Counted from the first letter of the stretch, positions 14,626-22,133 are shown. The stretch is DNA of 64,000 bases from Kribbella sindirgiensis (GCF_004331435.1 NZ_SJKA01000012.1:186001-250000); one strand, 5' to 3'. Translations and numbers: made by a program. Notes: a model not told the origin generated them from the letters alone.

Positions 14626-15777
14626 ATGACTGGTCTCAGCAGTGACCCGGCCTCGGCGGAGTCGCTGCGGACCGCTCTCGTTCGGCAGTTGGTAGCTGCC
14701 GGCACCATCCGCGACGAGCGGGTCGCGGCGGCGTTCGCGGCGGTGCCACGGCATGTGTTCGTCCCGCACGCTCCGCTCGACGTCGCGTACGCGGACGACG
14801 TCGTACCGATGAAGAAGAACCAGGGCGGTGCGGTGACCAGCTCGGTGTCGCAGCCGAGCATCGTCGCGCTGATGCTGCAGCAGGCCGCGATCAGGCCGGG
14901 GGACAGGGTCCTCGAGATCGGCTCCGGCGGGTACAACGCCGCGCTGCTGCGGGAGCTGGCCGGGGCGCATGGTGCGGTGACCTCGGTCGACATCGACCCG
15001 GACGTGACGGACCGGGCGCGCGAGTCGCTGGACGAGGCCGGGTACGGCGATGTGACCGTGGTGCGATCCGACGGCGCGTTCGGTGTCCCGGAGTGCGCAC
15101 CGTACGACCGGATCGTGGTCACGGTGACCGCGTGGGACATCGCCGGCGCGTGGCTGCGGCAGCTCCGGCCGGGCGGGCGCATCGTCGTACCGCTGCGGAT
15201 GCGCGGGCAGACGCGCGCGATCGCGTTCGACCTGGTCGGCGACCACTTGGAGAGCCGGTCCACGACGGCGTGCGGGTTCGTCAGCATGCAGGGAGTGGAT
15301 GCGGACTACGAGCGGCGGATCCCACTGCAGGACGGCGGGCTGATCTTCGACGAGGACCAGGAGGGCGACCCGCATCCGCCGTACGACGTACTGACGTTGC
15401 CGGGTGTGCAGACGTGGTCCGGGGTCGAGGTGCATCGTGAGGAGCCTTTGCTCGACCTCTACCTGTGGCTGGCGAGCAGACTGCCCGGGTACTGCGTTCT
15501 GTCCGGTTCCGAGTGGCCGTGGGTGGCAGCTGTCGCTACGGAGGACAGCCTGGCGTACCTCGCGTCACGTAGCGGTCGCGACGACGTGCACGTAGAACTC
15601 GGCTGCAGCGGTCATGGTCCGCAGGCCGGTGAGCTGATCGACCACATGCTCGGCCAGGTGCAGAGCTGGCATCGCAGGGGTCCGGTGTTTCAGGTGCATG
15701 CCTCAGACGCTGTACTGCCGCAGGGCTTCCACATCGCCCGGCGGCACAGCTACATCACTGTGCGGTGGGCGGAGTAG
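14626..15777 (+). CDS. PIMT-like methyltransferase, FxLD system type
   Basis: SAM-dependent methyltransferase (383 aa). The N-terminal two-thirds is a protein-isoaspartate methyltransferase fold (VPRHVFVP, SQPSIVALML, VLEIGSGGYNAALL as SAM motif I, RPGGRIVVPL). The C-terminal ~130 residues (ending HSYITVRW) match the extension of the actinobacterial FxLD-system methyltransferases that act with lanthipeptide-like precursors; this assignment is from memory of the family. No FxLD precursor, dehydratase or cyclase gene is seen beside it. It follows marR by 6 bp, and its end overlaps the next gene by 23 bp in convergent fashion. Confidence 0.75.
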   Translation: MTGLSSDPASAESLRTALVRQLVAAGTIRDERVAAAFAAVPRHVFVPHAPLDVAYADDVVPMKKNQGGAVTSSVSQPSIVALMLQQAAIRPGDRVLEIGSGGYNAALLRELAGAHGAVTSVDIDPDVTDRARESLDEAGYGDVTVVRSDGAFGVPECAPYDRIVVTVTAWDIAGAWLRQLRPGGRIVVPLRMRGQTRAIAFDLVGDHLESRSTTACGFVSMQGVDADYERRIPLQDGGLIFDEDQEGDPHPPYDVLTLPGVQTWSGVEVHREEPLLDLYLWLASRLPGYCVLSGSEWPWVAAVATEDSLAYLASRSGRDDVHVELGCSGHGPQAGELIDHMLGQVQSWHRRGPVFQVHASDAVLPQGFHIARRHSYITVRWAE

Positions 15778-16480
15778 CCCGCGGCGGGTTGCTGACGGTT
15801 TGCCACAGCTCCTCGATGTCGGAGCGATCCTCCGGCTCGGGCTCGTCGACCCAGCCGCTGGCCCACACGTTCTCGTCACGGTCGTTCACGTTGAAGATCG
15901 ACTCCGCGAACGCCGCCGAACCGACGTACCGCTCCTCGTCTCCGCCGAACTCATCACGTACGTCGGCACTCTGCTGAGCCGCCGGCGGCGCGACCAGGGA
16001 GCGGGCGTACTTCTGCCCCTCCAGGATCCCCATCTCGCGCTCGTCGCTCAGCAACCGGATCGCCCCGACCTCGTTGCCCTTGTTCATCAGGTCCCGCACC
16101 CGCGCGTCCAGGTCCTGCTTCGGCGCCGGCAGGTTGTTCTGCTGCGGCCGATGCGCGGGCGGCTGGTACGGCCCCGGGTTGTACTGCACCGGAGGCTGGA
16201 ACTGGACCGGCGGCTGGAACTGCGCGGGCGGCTGGAACTGCGCCGGAGCCTGGAACTGCGCGGGCGGCGGGTACGTCTGTGGCCCGCCGGGTCCGGCGGC
16301 CTGGGTGAACTGGCCCTGGAACTGGACCGGCTGGTTGCCGCCCTGCTGGGCCTGGATCTTCTCGATCAGCGCCTGCATCCGCGCGTTCGGCTGACCGTTG
16401 GCGCCGCCGGACTGCTGCCGGGCCTTGTTGATCAGGCCGACCACGATCATCACCACGACGAAGATCACGAACCCCGTCAT
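15755..16480 (-). CDS. membrane-anchored Q/P-repeat protein with L7/L12-like motif
   Basis: A 241-residue protein without a known function. It starts with one transmembrane helix (FVIFVVVMIVVGLI, residues 4-17), continues with a Q-rich linker and a run of six-residue repeats (PAQFQA, PAQFQP, PVQFQP), and then a helical segment DLDARVRDLMNKGNEVGAIR that resembles the L7/L12 C-terminal-type domain found in some actinobacterial proteins. An acidic tail (EPEPEDRSDIEELW) ends it. N-terminal anchor with cytoplasmic C-terminus is the simplest topology. It converges on the FxLD-type methyltransferase. Confidence 0.65.
   Translation of the reverse strand: MTGFVIFVVVMIVVGLINKARQQSGGANGQPNARMQALIEKIQAQQGGNQPVQFQGQFTQAAGPGGPQTYPPPAQFQAPAQFQPPAQFQPPVQFQPPVQYNPGPYQPPAHRPQQNNLPAPKQDLDARVRDLMNKGNEVGAIRLLSDEREMGILEGQKYARSLVAPPAAQQSADVRDEFGGDEERYVGSAAFAESIFNVNDRDENVWASGWVDEPEPEDRSDIEELWQTVSNPPRATPPTAQ
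16191..16262. repeat. 18-bp tandem repeat, four copies
   Basis: Units resemble GCGGCTGGAACTGCGCGG and encode the PAQFQP repeats of the minus-strand gene. Copies differ by one to four bases, so copy number may vary between strains. Confidence 0.8.
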
Positions 16481-16570
16481 CGCCGGCCTCCTGGCACCTC
16501 GGTAGCGGGTCTGGAGGCCAGCCTAACGGTCACCCAGGTTCGCGGAATCGGCGAAAGCGATAGTGACCGC

Positions 16571-16576
16571 TACAAT
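16571..16576 (+). promoter_or_regulatory. probable -10 of efp
   Basis: TACAAT, one base from TATAAT and the most AT-rich spot in the gap. Transcripts would begin near 16583, at the edge of the 165-bp palindrome, giving a ~200-nt structured leader. No good -35 is seen. Confidence 0.5.
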
Positions 16577-16584
16577 TTGCTGTG

Positions 16585-16749
16585 AGAGTGCGTCCGAGGC
16601 CCCATCGCCTACTGCGCAGCACTCGGCACGGCACCTCGCCGCACGGGTGCAAAGGCCACGATGCTCCGCATCGAGACCTTCGCCCCCGCACGCCGATGCA
16701 CCGCACCGAGCACCTGCTCGCTACGGCGCTGGGGCCTCGGACGCACTCT
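16585..16749. repeat. 165-bp imperfect palindrome
   Basis: The outer arms (16585-16609 and 16725-16749) pair at 24 of 25 positions, 19 without a break. Pairing continues to a perfect tip hairpin CGATGC-TCC-GCATCG at 16659-16673, exactly at the centre. About 62 of 80 positions pair overall. TGACCGCT occurs at 16564-16571 and again at 16749-16756. It may be a cruciform-forming mobile element or a structured leader RNA of efp. Confidence 0.8.
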
Positions 16750-16781
16750 GACCGCTGATCGATTTCGAAGGGCATACCCGC

Positions 16782-17345
16782 GTGGCATCGACGAACGACC
16801 TCAAGAACGGCATGGTGCTCGACCTGGACGGACAGCTGTGGTCCGTCGTGTGGTTCCAGCATCACAAGCCGGGCAAGGGCGGCGCCATCGTCCGGACCAA
16901 GCTGAAGAACGTGCTGTCCGGCAAGGTGGTCGACAAGACCTTCAACGCCGATGTCAAGGTCGATGTGGCCACGGTCGACAAGCGCGACATGACGTACCTG
17001 TACAACGACGGCACGGCGTACGTGTTCATGGACAAGAGCACCTACGACCAGCTGCAGCTGACGCCCGAGGTGGTCGGCGACGCGGTGCACTTCCTGCTCG
17101 AGAACCAGGACGCCATCGTCGCGGTGCACGACGAGCTCCCGCTGTACGTCGAGCTTCCGGCCTCGGTCGAGCTCACCGTCGAGTACACCGAGCCCGGTCT
17201 GCAGGGCGACCGCTCCAGCGGCGGCACCAAGCCGGCCAAGCTGGAGACCGGTTACGACATCCAGGTCCCGCTCTTCCTGACCACCGGCGAGAAGGTCAAG
17301 GTCGACACCCGCACCGGGGACTACCTCGGCCGCGTCACCTCCTGA
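16782..17345 (+). CDS. efp: translation elongation factor P
   Basis: tRNA-shaped three-domain protein (187 aa) that helps ribosomes through polyproline stretches. The conserved loop is KPGKGGA near residue 30 with the tip lysine present; the C-terminal signature GYDIQVPLFLTTGEKVKVDTRTGDYLGRV is of normal length. GTG 16782 is the only start giving the standard N-terminus. It is followed by nusB after 35 bp, the usual actinobacterial arrangement. Polyproline/PxxP-rich proteins in this window could be clients. Confidence 0.97.
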   Translation: MASTNDLKNGMVLDLDGQLWSVVWFQHHKPGKGGAIVRTKLKNVLSGKVVDKTFNADVKVDVATVDKRDMTYLYNDGTAYVFMDKSTYDQLQLTPEVVGDAVHFLLENQDAIVAVHDELPLYVELPASVELTVEYTEPGLQGDRSSGGTKPAKLETGYDIQVPLFLTTGEKVKVDTRTGDYLGRVTS

Positions 17346-17380
17346 GCAGCGCAACCTCTAGGGAAAGTCGACAACAGAAG

Positions 17381-17791
17381 ATGTCTGCCCGGAGCAAGGC
17401 CCGCAAGCGCGCCCTCGACGTGCTGTTCGAGTCGGAGGTCAGGGGGTTGCCGGTCGGTGGCACCCTGGCTGACCGGGTGGCCGACAACGACCCGCCGGTG
17501 AACGAGTTCACCGTGGCGCTGGTCGAAGGTGTCGCGAAGCACAGTGAGCAGATCGACGACCTGCTCGAGACCCACTCGGTGGGCTGGACGCTGGACCGGA
17601 TGCCGGCTGTCGACCGGAACATCCTGCGGATCGGCGCCTACGAGCTCCTGTTCGACGACCAGGTCCCGGACGTGGTCGCGGTGAGCGAGGCGGTCGCGCT
17701 GGCGCGGGACCTGTCGACCGACGAGTCCCCGACGTTCGTCAACGGACTGCTGGCGAGACTGCTGCAGCTGAAGCCCACACTGGGCGTCTGA
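17381..17791 (+). CDS. nusB: transcription antitermination factor NusB
   Basis: All-helical RNA-binding protein (136 aa) that joins NusE at boxA during rRNA transcription. It starts MSARSKARKRALDVLFE and keeps the arginine-rich N-terminus and the DRMPAVDRNILRIGAYELLF core helix, ending FVNGLLARL. Length is normal. It follows efp and is followed by strong hairpins, so efp-nusB is probably a two-gene transcript. Confidence 0.96.
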   Translation: MSARSKARKRALDVLFESEVRGLPVGGTLADRVADNDPPVNEFTVALVEGVAKHSEQIDDLLETHSVGWTLDRMPAVDRNILRIGAYELLFDDQVPDVVAVSEAVALARDLSTDESPTFVNGLLARLLQLKPTLGV

Positions 17792-17837
17792 ACGAGCTGC
17801 TGGTACGACGCTGCAGGGCAAGTCACTGCAGGGAGAT

Positions 17838-17891
17838 GAGGGGGGCGAGCCCTCTCTGTGGCCCGGTAACCGTCTCGGTACGGTCCCGGGC
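17838..17891. terminator. tandem terminator hairpins after nusB
   Basis: First GAGGG/CCCTC (17838-17854), then GCCCGG-ta-ACCGT-ctcggt-ACGGT-c-CCGGGC (17861-17891). They lie in the 272-bp gap between convergent nusB and bldD, with no other feature seen there. Confidence 0.65.
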
Positions 17892-18063
17892 CGCCGTTGC
17901 GTCCCCGTGCGCGGCCGGTGAGGTGGTACCTGCCGCTGGTACTGCTTCGTCCTGCCTCGGTCCTGCTCTGTTCGGTCTGTCTGAGGAAGGTGGGCGGCCG
18001 CGGGCCAGCTGCTACAAGCCCCGACCGTCTAGTACCTTCGCCAGATTGCTGCCTTCTCAGGCG

Positions 18064-18579
18064 TCAGGCGCCGGCGGCCTCGGACGATTCCTCGACGTCA
18101 CCCTTCGCCTCCGGGTTCAGTACACCCCAGGAGATGAAGCGCTCGGTCAGCGTCGTCGGCGACTCGTCGTAGATCACCGCGAGCGTCCGCATGTCGTCCT
18201 GACGGATCGACAGCACCTTGCCGTTGTAGTCCCCACGCTGAGCCTGGATCGTGGCCGCGTACCGCGTCAGCGGACCGGCCTCGCTCGCGTCGAGGTGTTG
18301 CAGAGCCTCCAGGTCGAGGATCAACCGGGGAGGAGCGGCAGCCGCGGCCGCCGCGCTGGCGGATCCAGGAAGCAGCTCACGGATCGGCACGCCGTAGAAA
18401 TCGGCGAGCTCCGCGAGCTTCTGGACCGTGACGGCTCGATCGCCGCGCTCGTACGAGCCGACGACAACCGCCTTCCAGCGACCCTTGGACTTCTCTTCCA
18501 CGCCATGCAGCGACAAACCTTGCTGCTGGCGGATGGCACGTAGCTTGCCACCCAGTGTCTTCGCGTATTCGCTCGGCAC
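18064..18579 (-). CDS. bldD: c-di-GMP-responsive regulator BldD
   Basis: Developmental master repressor (171 aa) of actinomycetes. The N-terminal XRE-type HTH spans about residues 10-70 (LSLHGVEEKS, VVVGSYERGDRAVTV). The C-terminal domain carries the tetrameric c-di-GMP signature RGD (115-117), eight residues, RQDD (126-129), so ligand binding is predicted. A poly-alanine linker joins the domains. GTG 18579 has GGAGG. Own promoter and a candidate BldD site lie upstream, consistent with the known autoregulation of BldD. Confidence 0.95.
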   Translation of the reverse strand: MPSEYAKTLGGKLRAIRQQQGLSLHGVEEKSKGRWKAVVVGSYERGDRAVTVQKLAELADFYGVPIRELLPGSASAAAAAAAPPRLILDLEALQHLDASEAGPLTRYAATIQAQRGDYNGKVLSIRQDDMRTLAVIYDESPTTLTERFISWGVLNPEAKGDVEESSEAAGA

Positions 18580-18612
18580 GCTGGTTCTTCCCTCCGACTA
18601 GTTTCGTCATGT

Positions 18613-18635
18613 CCGGCCCGCAGGGAACGGGCCGG
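18613..18635 (-). promoter_or_regulatory. hairpin in bldD leader
   Basis: CCGGCCCG-cagggaa-CGGGCCGG, perfect 8-bp stem between the bldD promoter and its ribosome binding site. It would form in the 5' leader; effect unknown. Confidence 0.5.
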
Positions 18636-18654
18636 AAGGTGAAACCCCCCTCGA

Positions 18655-18667
18655 TTACACAGAGTAA
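18655..18667. promoter_or_regulatory. candidate BldD operator
   Basis: TTAC-ACAGA-GTAA palindrome covering the predicted bldD transcription start. It resembles the known BldD box, two TnAC/GTnA half-sites with a short spacer. Confidence 0.5.
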
Positions 18668-18696
18668 CAATATTCTGGAGCGGAGGCCAGCGTCAA
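18667..18696 (-). promoter_or_regulatory. bldD promoter
   Basis: On the minus strand TTGACG (18696-18691), 18-bp spacer, TATTGT (18672-18667). The best -35/-10 pair in the window; start near 18660. Confidence 0.65.
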
Positions 18697-18749
18697 GACG
18701 GCGTGTCACATCCGATACCATGTCAAGCGGTCCGAACGTCCTTTAAAGA

Positions 18750-18767
18750 CCCGTCCAGAGAGGCGGG
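18750..18767 (+). promoter_or_regulatory. PyrR-binding RNA loop
   Basis: CCCG-TCCAGAGAGG-CGGG: the loop matches the UCCNGNGAGG core of the PyrR recognition consensus. It ends three bases before GGAGG (18771-18775), the pyrR ribosome binding site, so PyrR-UMP binding should block translation rather than attenuate transcription. TACCAT at 18716-18721 is a possible -10. Confidence 0.8.
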
Positions 18768-18785
18768 AAAGGAGGAACGGTAGCG

Positions 18786-19427
18786 ATGAGCCCTGCCCAG
18801 AGCGCAGAGCACCCCGAGACCGCGCAGCCGCCGAAACGCAGCAGCCGCGAGGTCCTCGACGCTTCCGACATTTCCCGGGCACTGACCCGGATCGCCCACG
18901 AGATCCTCGAGCGGAACCGCGGCGCCGACCCGGTCGTCCTGCTCGGCATCCCCAGCCGCGGCGTCCCGCTCGCGCAACGCGTCTCGGCCCGCATCCAGGC
19001 CGTTGAGGGGCAGAGCGTACCGACAGGGTCACTCGATGTGACCATGTACCGCGACGACATCGGCCTCAAACCACCCCGCGGGCTGGAACACACCGATATC
19101 CCCGCGGACGGGATCGACGGCAAGGTCGTCGTCCTCGTCGACGACGTGCTGTTCTCCGGCCGGACGATCCGCGCGGCCCTCGACGCGCTCGGAGACATCG
19201 GCCGCCCGCGCGCCGTCCAGCTCGCCGTCCTGGTCGACCGCGGCCACCGCGAGCTGCCGATCCGCGCCGACTACGTGGGCAAGAACCTGCCGACCTCCCT
19301 GGTCGAGCGGGTCACCGTCCACCTGACCGAGTTCGACGGCGAGGACGCCGTACTGATCGCCGACAGAGCAGCCGACAAAGCAGCTGACAAAGCAGCCGAC
19401 AAGGCGCCGACGGGGGTGAAGGCATGA
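18786..19427 (+). CDS. pyrR: bifunctional pyr operon regulator / UPRTase PyrR
   Basis: RNA-binding regulator (213 aa) that senses UMP and represses the pyr operon, often with some uracil phosphoribosyltransferase activity. The PRPP loop VVVLVDDVLFSGRT is near residues 118-131, with the RNA-facing basic patch around PSRGVPLAQR. The PyrR-binding loop directly upstream fits autorepression. The C-terminus carries an unusual ADKA repeat tail from a 12-bp tandem repeat. It overlaps pyrB by 4 bp. Confidence 0.96.
   Translation: MSPAQSAEHPETAQPPKRSSREVLDASDISRALTRIAHEILERNRGADPVVLLGIPSRGVPLAQRVSARIQAVEGQSVPTGSLDVTMYRDDIGLKPPRGLEHTDIPADGIDGKVVVLVDDVLFSGRTIRAALDALGDIGRPRAVQLAVLVDRGHRELPIRADYVGKNLPTSLVERVTVHLTEFDGEDAVLIADRAADKAADKAADKAPTGVKA
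19359..19406 (+). repeat. 12-bp tandem repeat at pyrR 3' end
   Basis: Four copies of a GCCGACAAAGCA-like unit encode ADRA-ADKA-ADKA-ADKA near the PyrR C-terminus. Slippage here would add or remove four residues without a frameshift. Confidence 0.85.
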
Positions 19428-20362
19428 AGCACCTGCTGAGCGCCGCGGATCTGAACCGCGACGAGGCGCAGCTGATCCTCGACACCGCCGAGGAGATGCG
19501 GTCGCTGGCCGACCGCCCGATCAAGAAGCTGCCCGCGCTGCGCGGGCGGACCGTGGTGAACCTGTTCTTCGAGGACTCCACCCGGACCCGGATCTCGTTC
19601 GAGGCAGCGGCCAAGCGGCTGTCCGCGGACGTCATCAACTTCTCGGCGAAGGGCTCGAGCCTGAGCAAGGGCGAGAGCCTCAAGGACACCGCTCTGACCT
19701 TGCAGGCGATGGGCGCCGACGGCGTCGTCTGCCGGCACGGGTCGTCGGGTGCGCCGCACCTGCTGGCGAAGTCGGGCTGGATGACCGGGTCGGTGGTGAA
19801 CGCCGGCGACGGGACCCACGAGCACCCGACCCAGGCGCTGCTCGACGCGTTCACGATGCGCCGGCACCTCGGCTCCCTGGAGGGCCGCCGGATCACGATC
19901 GTCGGCGACGTCCTGCACTCGCGGGTCGCGCGGTCGAACGTGCTGCTGCTCTCGACGCTCGGCGCCGAGGTGACCGTGGTCGCCCCGCCGACCCTGGTCC
20001 CGGTCGACATGACCCGGTGGCCGTGCGTCACGTCGTACGACTTCGACGCGGTGCTGCCGAAGAGCGACGCGGTGATGATGCTGCGGGTGCAGCGGGAGCG
20101 GATGAACGACGCGTTCTTCCCGAGCGCCCGCGAGTACACGCGGCGCTACGGCCTGGACAGAAACCGGATGGCGCAACTGCCCGACGAGGCGATCGTGCTG
20201 CACCCCGGGCCGATGAACCGCGGGATGGAGATCAGCGCCGAGGTCGCCGACTCCACCCGTTCGGTGATCGTCGAGCAGGTCACGAACGGCGTGGCGATCC
20301 GGATGGCCGTCCTGTACCTGCTGCTATCTGGAAGTAACGAGACCGAGGAGCACACAGCATGA
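19424..20362 (+). CDS. pyrB: aspartate carbamoyltransferase catalytic chain
   Basis: Joins carbamoyl phosphate and aspartate, the second step of UMP synthesis (312 aa). The carbamoyl-phosphate motif is FEDSTRTRISFE near residues 46-57, with HPTQALLDAF and HPGPMNRG further on. No regulatory pyrI chain is in the operon, as usual for this lineage; a DHO-associated dodecamer is possible because an active-looking pyrC follows. ATGA overlaps at both ends imply coupled translation. Confidence 0.97.
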   Translation: MKHLLSAADLNRDEAQLILDTAEEMRSLADRPIKKLPALRGRTVVNLFFEDSTRTRISFEAAAKRLSADVINFSAKGSSLSKGESLKDTALTLQAMGADGVVCRHGSSGAPHLLAKSGWMTGSVVNAGDGTHEHPTQALLDAFTMRRHLGSLEGRRITIVGDVLHSRVARSNVLLLSTLGAEVTVVAPPTLVPVDMTRWPCVTSYDFDAVLPKSDAVMMLRVQRERMNDAFFPSAREYTRRYGLDRNRMAQLPDEAIVLHPGPMNRGMEISAEVADSTRSVIVEQVTNGVAIRMAVLYLLLSGSNETEEHTA

Positions 20363-21651
20363 CCGCATATCTGATCACCGGCGCACGCATCGTGGGCGGT
20401 GACCAAGCGGACCTGCTGATCGACAACGGCGAGATCGTTGCCACCGGCACCGGCCTGGACGCGCCCGCCGACGCGCGGACGATCGACGCGACCGGGCTGG
20501 TCGCGCTGCCGGGTCTGGTGGACCTGCACACGCACCTGCGCGAGCCCGGCCGGGAGGACGCCGAGACCGTCTTCACCGGCACCCGCGCGGCCGCGAAGGG
20601 CGGGTTCACCGCGGTCTTCGCGATGGCCAACACCGACCCGGTCGCCGACACCGCCGGTGTGGTCGAGCAGGTCTGGCGCCTCGGCCGCGACGCGGGGTAC
20701 GCCGACGTGTACCCGATCGGCGCGGTCACGGTCGGGCGAAAGGGCACGCAGCTCGCGGAGCTCGGCGCGATGGCGGACTCCGCCGCCCGGGTCCGGGTGT
20801 TCTCCGACGACGGCGACTGCGTGTGGGACGCCGCGCTGATGCGCCGCGCGCTGGAGTATGTGAAGGCGTTCGACGGTGTGATCGCCCAGCACGCGCAGGA
20901 GCCGCGGCTCACGCAGGGCGCGCAGATGAACGAGGGAGCGCTCTCCGGCGTTCTCGGCCTGACCGGCTGGCCGAGCGTCGCCGAGGAGGCGATCATCGCC
21001 CGGGACATCCTGCTGAACGCGCACGTCGGGTCGAAGCTGCACGTCTGCCACCTGTCCACCAAGGGCTCGGTGGAGATCGTCCGCGCGGCGAAGCGCCGCG
21101 GGCTCGAGGTGACCGCCGAGGTCACCCCGCACCACCTGCTGCTGACCGAGGAGCTGGCCGCCTCCTACAACCCGGTCTACAAGGTGAACCCGCCGCTGCG
21201 TACCAAGGAGGACGTCGAGGCGGTCCGCGAGGGCCTGGCCGACGGCACGATCGACATCGTCGCCACCGACCACGCGCCGCACCCCGTCGAGGACAAGGAC
21301 TGCGAGTGGAGCGCGGCCGCGTTCGGTATGACCGGGCTCGAAACCGCGCTGAGCGTGGTCCAGCACGCGATGATCGACACCAAGCTGCTGACCTGGGCCG
21401 AGGTCGCCGACCGGATGAGCTACCGGCCGGCCGCGATCGGTCAGGCGGCCGAGCACGGCCGTCCGCTCGAGGCCGGCGCGCCGGCGAACGTGGTCCTGTA
21501 CGACCCCAGGGTCGAGCGGACCGTCGTACCGGACGAGTCGGTGTCGCTGTCGCGGAACACGCCGTTCGAGGGGATGACGCTGCCGGGCAAGGTGGTGGCG
21601 ACGTTCCTGCGCGGTACGCCGACCGTCCTGGACGGTGAGCTGACCAAGTGA
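20359..21651 (+). CDS. pyrC: dihydroorotase
   Basis: Type I Zn amidohydrolase (430 aa) cyclising N-carbamoylaspartate. The metal-binding DLHTHLREPGRE motif, the histidine in AEVTPHHLLLT and ATDHAPHP with the catalytic Asp are all present, so it is an active enzyme rather than the inactive pseudo-DHOase seen with some PyrB. It overlaps the next small gene by 4 bp (GTGA). Confidence 0.96.
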   Translation: MTAYLITGARIVGGDQADLLIDNGEIVATGTGLDAPADARTIDATGLVALPGLVDLHTHLREPGREDAETVFTGTRAAAKGGFTAVFAMANTDPVADTAGVVEQVWRLGRDAGYADVYPIGAVTVGRKGTQLAELGAMADSAARVRVFSDDGDCVWDAALMRRALEYVKAFDGVIAQHAQEPRLTQGAQMNEGALSGVLGLTGWPSVAEEAIIARDILLNAHVGSKLHVCHLSTKGSVEIVRAAKRRGLEVTAEVTPHHLLLTEELAASYNPVYKVNPPLRTKEDVEAVREGLADGTIDIVATDHAPHPVEDKDCEWSAAAFGMTGLETALSVVQHAMIDTKLLTWAEVADRMSYRPAAIGQAAEHGRPLEAGAPANVVLYDPRVERTVVPDESVSLSRNTPFEGMTLPGKVVATFLRGTPTVLDGELTK

Positions 21652-22133
21652 GGGCCTTCTTAGGCGTTCTCGGCACGCTGCTGGTGCTGGCAGCGGGCTA
21701 CTTCGGCATGTACCGGGGCTGGCGCAACCGCCAGTCCCGGCAGGCTGACCTGGCGCCCTTGCCCACGGCGCCGGAAACCACCATGCGCGGAGTCGAAGGC
21801 GTGTACGTCGCCACGACGAGCGCCGGCGACTGGATGGACCGGATCGCCGTGCACGAACTGGGCGTCCGCGCCGCCGCGGACCTGGCCGTCAGTGAGGCCG
21901 GCCTGATCTTCCACCGGCAGGGCGCGGCGGATGTCTTCATCCCCGCGGACCACCTCACCGGGGTCCGGACCGACCGTGGCATCGCCGGCAAGGTGACCGC
22001 GGAGAAGTCCGGCCTCGTCGTGGTCACCTGGACCCACGACGGACGTGAGCTCGACACCGGGTTCCGTCCACGTCGTAAGGCCGACACCGCCGCCCTGACC
22101 GCATCAATCTCGACCTTGATCGGAGCACTATGA
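21648..22133 (+). CDS. pyr-operon membrane-anchored small protein
   Basis: A 161-residue protein between pyrC and carA, locked in by 4-bp overlaps on both sides. One N-terminal transmembrane helix (FLGVLGTLLVLAAGYFGMY) is followed by a soluble domain of mainly beta character (GVYVATTSAG, DLAVSEAGLIFHRQG, GLVVVTWTHDG), reminiscent of a PH-like fold. Genes of this kind are commonly found at this place in actinobacterial pyr operons, but no function is known to me. It might tether pathway enzymes to the membrane; that is speculation. Confidence 0.75.
   Translation: MRAFLGVLGTLLVLAAGYFGMYRGWRNRQSRQADLAPLPTAPETTMRGVEGVYVATTSAGDWMDRIAVHELGVRAAADLAVSEAGLIFHRQGAADVFIPADHLTGVRTDRGIAGKVTAEKSGLVVVTWTHDGRELDTGFRPRRKADTAALTASISTLIGAL

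Larger units (their letters stand above)
16481..16781 (+). other. 301-bp gene-free region before efp
   Basis: Holds a likely efp promoter near 16571 and, filling most of the rest, a 165-bp palindrome (both listed separately). I see no credible gene in it. The last 30 bases carry AAGGG ahead of GTG 16782. Confidence 0.6.

Noticed and set aside
17836..18543. Plus-strand open frame of 235 codons over the nusB-bldD gap
   Set aside because: Mostly antisense to bldD, has no domain, and crosses the terminator hairpins.
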